Assembly (NCBI GenBank): GCA_030639035.1 | Contig: DAOWDM010000021.1 | Location: forward strand, 1-10,131 | Reading direction: 5' to 3' | Source: Alphaproteobacteria bacterium | GTDB lineage: Bacteria; Pseudomonadota; Alphaproteobacteria; DAOWDM01 | DNA: 10,131 bases | Shown: piece by piece, positions 6,899 to 10,131 of the stretch | Position numbering within the stretch: position 1 is the stretch's first letter | Layout of the letters: each line of letters starts with the position of its first letter | The notes under the pieces: model-generated | What the model was told of the DNA's origin: nothing | Database searches by the model: none | The model's input: the letters and a program-made list of their open reading frames with translations, nothing else | Translations under genes and position numbers: made by a program

Positions 6899-7753
6899 TT
6901 AAGCCTTCATAAAGATGCTTCCTCCTGTTTTATATCCCATATTATCAGCAATTACCTTGCATTTTACTTTCAGCAGAAAGAATAGATTGTTTTTTTTAAC
7001 ACTGCTCAAAGTTTCATAATTGCCCTGCCCTTTAGAAATCACTAAATCAGCTTTATTAAATTCATCTCGAAATTCATCAGAGCATTTTGAAAGAACTGTA
7101 CCAGGGAAATCTCCACCATTTCCTATTACTTTTACAATATCGGTAAGCCCTGTTTCAACAGCATCTTTCATTGTTACATCATTTAACACAGGGAAGCCTC
7201 GTACAGCACATGTAACACGGTCAGCTCCAAGCTCCTCAATCAATATGCGGTCAAAGACAATTTCGCCTGAATTATCCGCTAGATAGAATATTCGTTCAGC
7301 TTTATCCAAAGCATCAACAAACAATGACATATCATTGACTGCAAGTTCTTGATGCAACGTATTTTCAATAATTTCATGCAGTATTATTTCATCTATTTCA
7401 GGAAAAGCTCCAAAATCTATGTAATTCCCTGCAATAGCAATACGAACAGCCGTCTCAAGAGGATTTTTTGAATTGCGGACTTCTTCCTTTAACTGAGGAT
7501 ACAAAAGCAAAGCTTTTTGATTATATTCATGCTTTATTTCAGCATAAGGGTCTGAATTTCCTGAAATTTCCCGAATTAAAGAATGCACAGTCTTTGCCAT
7601 TTCAGGAGGAGAGCAGGAAAAATCTATTGCAGATAATTCTTCCAGAACTTTCCGCATTACTTTTGTTTGCACATCAACATCATCTGTCGCCATACAAGAC
7701 GCACTTAAAGTCTGGTGTACAAAACACGGTACACACGCAAGAAAAGTTTTCAT
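6899..7753 (-). CDS. DUF89 / ARMT1-like family protein, probable metal-dependent phosphatase
   Basis: A 284-residue protein of the DUF89 family. Characterised members are metal-dependent phosphatases proposed to remove damaged or surplus phosphometabolites; the substrate of this one cannot be told. Visible family marks are an N-terminal CVPC (residues 7-10), GNYIDFG (109-115), the metal-site block ADNSGEIVFDRILIEEL (159-175), VLND (189-192), and SKGQGNYETLS (240-250). There is no signal peptide or membrane segment, so it is likely cytosolic. An upstream ATG at 7804 is in frame, but the start at 7753 is preferred. It begins the typical MK...CxPCF N-terminus and lies 1 nt after the guaD stop (TAGTATG). 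Downstream is a 64-nt gap to nuoA. The position next to guaD hints at a nucleotide-related job, but that is inference only. Confidence 0.85.
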   Translation of the reverse strand: MKTFLACVPCFVHQTLSASCMATDDVDVQTKVMRKVLEELSAIDFSCSPPEMAKTVHSLIREISGNSDPYAEIKHEYNQKALLLYPQLKEEVRNSKNPLETAVRIAIAGNYIDFGAFPEIDEIILHEIIENTLHQELAVNDMSLFVDALDKAERIFYLADNSGEIVFDRILIEELGADRVTCAVRGFPVLNDVTMKDAVETGLTDIVKVIGNGGDFPGTVLSKCSDEFRDEFNKADLVISKGQGNYETLSSVKKNNLFFLLKVKCKVIADNMGYKTGGSIFMKA

Positions 7754-7754
7754 A

Positions 7755-8228
7755 CTAATACATCTTTTTATCTGCTTTGTTTTTGAAGCTTTGCAATACT
7801 TCAACGGCTTCTTTATTACAAATCATTTCAGATTTAATTTGTCTTTCATTTGAAGGCAGACGCACCTCTTTATAAAAAACGGAATCATCAAAACCTGTAG
7901 CAGCTGCATCAGCGGCGGCTGCTCCATAATAATATTTTTCAATCCTTGCCCACATCATCGCACAAAGACACATAGGACAAGGCTCACAACTTGCGTATAA
8001 AACACAATCCGAAAGGTCAAAAGTGCCTAATACTTTACAAGCATTTCTAATTGCCTGCACTTCTGCATGAGCCGTTGGGTCTAGTAACTCTGTAACTTCA
8101 TTCCTGCCATGAGCTATAACAACTCCATTACGCACGACAACAGCCCCGAATGGACCGCCCGTAGGCTTGTCCAAACAATAAGTAGCCTCTTTAATAGCTG
8201 TCAGCATCATGGTTTCTGGTGAAGTCAT
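7755..8228 (-). CDS. guaD: Guanine deaminase, cytidine deaminase-fold type (GuaD)
   Basis: A 157-residue zinc enzyme that hydrolyses guanine to xanthine and ammonia. The zinc and catalytic motifs are complete: PTAHAEVQAIR with His54 (zinc) and Glu56 (proton shuttle), and SCEPCPMC with Cys84 and Cys87 (zinc). Features that separate GuaD from tRNA adenosine deaminase and cytosine deaminase are present: GGPFGAVVVRNG (24-35), GFDDSVFYKE (112-121), and a C-terminal tyrosine matching the last residue of Bacillus subtilis GuaD (156 residues), which reaches the active site of the partner subunit. An upstream in-frame ATG at 8273 would overlap metC by 41 nt. The start at 8228, 4 nt after the metC stop, gives the family length. 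An adenosine or other purine-base deaminase activity is the main alternative. Confidence 0.9.
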   Translation of the reverse strand: MTSPETMMLTAIKEATYCLDKPTGGPFGAVVVRNGVVIAHGRNEVTELLDPTAHAEVQAIRNACKVLGTFDLSDCVLYASCEPCPMCLCAMMWARIEKYYYGAAAADAAATGFDDSVFYKEVRLPSNERQIKSEMICNKEAVEVLQSFKNKADKKMY

Positions 8229-8232
8229 TGTG

Positions 8233-9387
8233 TTACTCTGCCAATCTTTTAAAGCCTTTTTCAAGGTCATCAATCAAATCATCTGCATCTTCAAGCCCGA
8301 TATGAAATCTCAACAAAGAACCTTTTGGTACAGTAGTTACAGTCCTTGTAATATGCTTTACCCAAAGCACCAAACTTTCAAAACCGCCCCAGCTTAATCC
8401 AATTGAGAAAAGCTTGTATCCGTCAATCATTTTAGCAATAGCTTCATCAGAACAAGGCTTTAAAACAACGCCAAACAAACCACACGCTCCTGTGAAATCA
8501 CGTTTCCATATTTCATGCCCCTTGTCATCAGGCAAAGCAGGACAAAGAACCTCTGAAACTTCTGGGCGACTTTGAAGCCATTTTGCAACTTTCATTGCGT
8601 TTTTTTCATGCTGTTTAAGACGAACACCAATAGTACGAATCCCTCTAGCTCCAAGATAAGCTTCTTCTGAACCAACGCTGTATCCAAATGTAGAGATTGA
8701 GAACCTTAGCTTTTCATAAAGCTCTTTTGTTGTAGTGATTGTTCCAAGTAAAGCATCAGAATGACCTACAATATACTTAGTAGCCGCCTGAATAGAAACA
8801 TCTACGCCTTTATCAAAAGCACTGAAATTCAAAGGAGAACCCCAAGTATTATCCATAATCACTACTGCCCCTTTTTCATGAGCGGCTTTAGAAATTGCTG
8901 GTATATCCTGAATTTCAAAAGTCTGAGAACCTGGGGACTCGCAGAAAATAACTTTTGTATTGTCTTTAATGAGTTCACTGATTCCTGCACCTATAACAGG
9001 ATTATAATAAGTTGTTTCAACTCCAAACTTTTTAAGCACAACATCACAAAAATCTCTTGTCGGTCCGTACACAGAGTCGACTACAAGAACATGATCTCCG
9101 CATTCTAATAATGCACTCATAGTACCAGTTATAGCAGCAAGCCCAGAAGACACAGCTATTGTTCTGTAACCACCGCCAACAGCAGTAACAGCGTCCTCTA
9201 AGTCATAAGTAGTCGGAGTCCCAAACCGTCCATAATAAACTTTGTCGTATTTGTTATTATGTGCATCTTCCATGTCAGCAACGGTTTTATAAGTAAACGT
9301 TGAGCAACGGTAAGCAGGCGTATTTACAACACCATAATGTTTTTCAGGACAACGCCCAGCATGAGCAATCTGTGTATCTTTTTTCAT
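8233..9387 (-). CDS. metC: Cystathionine beta-lyase (MetC), PLP-dependent
   Basis: A 384-residue cytosolic enzyme of the Cys/Met metabolism PLP family that splits cystathionine into homocysteine, pyruvate and ammonia in methionine synthesis. Visible residues are the PLP-anchoring Lys204 in QAATKYIVGHSDA (200-212), Asp179 in MDNTWGSP (the pyridine-nitrogen partner), Tyr107 in VYGPT (ring stacking), and YYGRFGTPT (51-59), whose Tyr and Arg bind cofactor phosphate across the dimer. The N-terminus MKKDTQIAHAGR and the block GSLLRFHIGLEDADDLIDDL are typical of alphaproteobacterial MetC rather than cystathionine gamma-synthase. It is the first gene of the minus-strand train and lies next to a 396-nt non-coding gap, so its promoter probably drives guaD and perhaps the genes beyond. 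No SAM riboswitch was recognised in its leader. A related lyase activity such as methionine gamma-lyase cannot be excluded. Confidence 0.92.
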   Translation of the reverse strand: MKKDTQIAHAGRCPEKHYGVVNTPAYRCSTFTYKTVADMEDAHNNKYDKVYYGRFGTPTTYDLEDAVTAVGGGYRTIAVSSGLAAITGTMSALLECGDHVLVVDSVYGPTRDFCDVVLKKFGVETTYYNPVIGAGISELIKDNTKVIFCESPGSQTFEIQDIPAISKAAHEKGAVVIMDNTWGSPLNFSAFDKGVDVSIQAATKYIVGHSDALLGTITTTKELYEKLRFSISTFGYSVGSEEAYLGARGIRTIGVRLKQHEKNAMKVAKWLQSRPEVSEVLCPALPDDKGHEIWKRDFTGACGLFGVVLKPCSDEAIAKMIDGYKLFSIGLSWGGFESLVLWVKHITRTVTTVPKGSLLRFHIGLEDADDLIDDLEKGFKRLAE

Positions 9388-9428
9388 TTTTTTAAAGTCC
9401 GACCTTTTTTAAAGTTTATTCTAAAATA

Positions 9429-9437
9429 GTTATACCA
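9429..9437 (-). promoter_or_regulatory. Candidate extended -10 promoter for metC
   Basis: Read on the minus strand the bases are TGGTATAAC, an extended -10 element (TG-N-TATAAC) about 42 nt upstream of the metC ATG. The surrounding DNA is very AT-rich. No good -35 hexamer lies at the usual distance, which is tolerated by extended -10 promoters. The untranslated leader would be about 35 nt and contains a weak purine-rich ribosome site. Many AT-rich stretches here could act as a -10, so this is a candidate only. Confidence 0.4.
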
Positions 9438-9505
9438 GTTTGCATTAATATATCGAACAAAAAAATTGTTATTGATATAAATGTTATATAAAAACCAAAA
9501 CCAGC

Positions 9506-9682
9506 TTGACGTTTCTATATGCCGTCTCTACTCTTATATGCAGAGCGTGGCAAAATCCATGCTTTGGGGCTTCAAAACTCCTTATATTAAGCTCGGCTGT
9601 GGTATGCAGCCGTAAAACATTTCATATCACCCTGACTATGGTCGGGGTGATGGCAGTGTATGTTCAGGTTCTTCGGAGCTAA
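9506..9682 (+). pseudogene. Open frame resembling a short Ash/Icd-like phage protein, without a good start
   Basis: One plus-strand frame stays open from 9476 to the TAA at 9680-9682. It has no ATG before the internal one at 9638, so only TTG at 9506 or another rare codon could start a product of about 58 residues. The C-terminal part reads ITLTMVGVMAVYVQVLRS. The VGVMAV stretch recalls short phage-type Ash/Icd-like proteins, from memory only. Because the same bases form the strong hairpins listed for this region, the frame may be accidental. If real, it is probably a remnant. Confidence 0.2.
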
Positions 9683-9725
9683 AGACTGCTGTGCCTTGTA
9701 GCTTAAGAAGGTTTTTGAACACCCC

Positions 9726-9757
9726 GATCGCCAATTTATTTTGGCGGTCTTTTTTTT
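9726..9757 (+). terminator. Intrinsic (Rho-independent) terminator
   Basis: The stem GATCGCCAA (9726-9734) pairs with TTGGCGGTC (9741-9749) over 9 bp with one G-T pair and a 6-nt loop, and is followed at once by eight T residues (9750-9757). This is a textbook intrinsic terminator on the plus strand. It ends 14 nt before the ribosome-binding site of the small ORF, so it either ends a separate RNA or acts as an attenuator in that ORF's leader. Confidence 0.85.
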
Positions 9758-9771
9758 GAGTTATGAAAAAA

Positions 9772-9775
9772 GGAG
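9772..9775 (+). promoter_or_regulatory. Ribosome-binding site of the 63-codon ORF
   Basis: GGAG, within AAAAAAGGAGTG, stands 8 nt before the ATG at 9784. This favours 9784 over the in-frame ATG at 9763, which has the terminator's T-run just upstream and no ribosome-binding sequence. Confidence 0.7.
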
Positions 9776-9783
9776 TGTTAACA

Positions 9784-9975
9784 ATGTCAAATAAACCGTT
9801 AAACAACCAAACAAAGATAACTATTTCTTCTATGCTTGACCAGCTTGGACTAATTGCAGCCCCAATAGATGCAACAACAAAAATGTTAAATGCAGGGGTA
9901 GAAGCAGAAGCAAAAGATATACACCAAGCAGAAAATATTTATGCCTCAATGCTTTTTGCTGGAACAGAAAGATAA
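9784..9975 (+). CDS. Small orphan protein, 63 residues, function unknown
   Basis: A short plus-strand gene pointing away from metC. It has a good ribosome-binding site and its codon use is like that of its neighbours. I do not recognise the family. The first 12 residues are polar (MSNKPLNNQTKI). Residues 13-40 are rich in Ala, Leu, Ile, Met and Gly and could form an amphipathic helix. The rest (41-63) is acidic then hydrophobic, with EAEAKDIHQAENIYASMLFA. There are no cysteines, no signal peptide and no clear transmembrane helix. It lies just after an intrinsic terminator and just before a palindromic repeat, so it is expressed separately or by read-through. R-body-type Reb proteins and phage cargo peptides came to mind but no diagnostic motif supports either. 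Confidence 0.6.
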   Translation: MSNKPLNNQTKITISSMLDQLGLIAAPIDATTKMLNAGVEAEAKDIHQAENIYASMLFAGTER

Positions 9976-10001
9976 TAGCTGATAAAAATTTACACTTCAT
10001 C

Positions 10002-10078
10002 GTCATCCTGAACTTGTTTCAGGATCTCCTTTTTTACAGTGAAAAAGGAAGTGGATACTGAAACAAGTTCAGCATGAC
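10002..10078. repeat. Long imperfect palindrome (intergenic repeat element)
   Basis: Two 25-nt arms at 10002-10026 and 10054-10078 are inverted copies with two mismatches. Each contains CTGAACTTGTTTCAG or its complement. Inside them a second stem pairs 10027-10034 with 10042-10049 (TCCTTTTT/AAAAAGGA) around a 7-nt loop, so the whole unit folds into one long hairpin. I recall palindromic units with this core scattered between genes in several alphaproteobacterial genomes. It begins 26 nt after the small ORF's stop, and TTTTTT follows at about 10084, so it may also end transcription. Only one copy lies in this window, and the last 53 bases after it show nothing else. Confidence 0.75.
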
Positions 10079-10131
10079 AGTGAGTTTTTTGTCATCAAAT
10101 TAGTTAACATTTACAAACAAAACGCGACAAC

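Larger units (their letters stand above)
9500..9757 (+). ncRNA. Candidate structured RNA or leader transcript
   Basis: Four stem-loops follow each other on the plus strand. First, CGGCTG/CAGCCG at 9594-9612 with a 7-nt loop. Second, a 10-bp stem at 9627-9636 and 9641-9650 with a TATG tetraloop and one G-T pair. Third, a long interrupted hairpin at 9661-9721 made of TGTTCA/TGAACA, TTCTT/AAGAA and AGCTA/TAGCT. Last, the terminator at 9726-9757. The base composition differs from the surrounding AT-rich DNA. The stretch from about 9627 on reminds me, from memory and unchecked, of segments in prophage or satellite-phage regions annotated near short Ash/Icd-like proteins. The 5' end at 9500 is a guess. 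It may be a free small RNA or the leader of the ORF at 9784. Confidence 0.4.
9388..9783. other. Divergent non-coding region between metC and the small plus-strand ORF
   Basis: This 396-nt gap has two parts. The first, up to about 9500, is strongly AT-rich and probably carries divergent promoters. It includes a direct repeat of TTTTTTAAAG at 9388-9397 and 9405-9414 just before metC. The second, about 9500-9757, is clearly less AT-rich and packed with plus-strand hairpins that end in an intrinsic terminator. I found no tRNA, rRNA, tmRNA, RNase P or SRP RNA in it. Confidence 0.6.

Noticed and set aside
7754..7804. Longer DUF89 start at 7804
   Set aside because: The extra 17 residues lie inside guaD and precede the typical N-terminus; the ATG one base after the guaD stop is a better fit.
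8229..8273. Longer guaD start at 8273
   Set aside because: It would overlap metC by 41 nt and exceed the family length; the ATG at 8228 gives 157 residues against 156 for B. subtilis GuaD.
9388..9480. SAM riboswitch ahead of metC
   Set aside because: The leader is short and AT-rich and shows none of the conserved SAM-I or SAM-II bases or pairing.

Overview
The window is AT-rich bacterial DNA. It looks like an alphaproteobacterium, probably host-associated or anaerobic. The evidence is separate nuoC and nuoD genes with alphaproteobacterial-type subunits, an alphaproteobacterial-type MetC, and a palindromic intergenic repeat of a kind I recall from such genomes. The lineage is inferred, not proven.

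Positions 1-9387 form one dense minus-strand gene train, read from high to low coordinates: metC (cystathionine beta-lyase), guaD (guanine deaminase), a DUF89/ARMT1-like protein, then nuoA-B-C-D-H-J-K-L-M. nuoM runs off the left edge. Most junctions overlap by 1-4 nt or are separated by only a few nt, so they are probably co-transcribed; the largest gap is 64 nt, before nuoA. The right end (9388-10131) is non-coding on the minus strand. On the plus strand it holds a set of strong hairpins ending in a clear intrinsic terminator, a 63-codon orphan ORF, and a long palindromic repeat.

The main discovery candidate is the complex I-like operon. nuoE, nuoF and nuoG are absent between nuoD and nuoH, which overlap by 4 nt. 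nuoI is absent between nuoH and nuoJ, which are 17 nt apart. The surviving subunits have lost the residues that define quinone binding and its coupling to proton pumping. NuoD has no GPQHPxxHG histidines and lacks a 9-residue stretch that normally carries the quinone-contacting Tyr. NuoH has lost most of its acidic quinone-chamber loop. NuoA has lost both acidic residues of its FDxE motif and the loop Cys. NuoB has lost the conserved Arg residues near N2. In contrast, the four N2 cysteines of NuoB and the visible pumping residues of NuoL and NuoK are kept, and every frame is open. This pattern suggests a retained membrane ion-pump module with a rebuilt or abandoned quinone site. That is an inference. 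The alternative is a complex decaying under relaxed selection.

metC makes homocysteine for methionine synthesis. guaD converts guanine to xanthine. The DUF89 protein is a probable metal-dependent phosphatase. I see no direct biochemical link between these three and the nuo genes beyond shared transcription.
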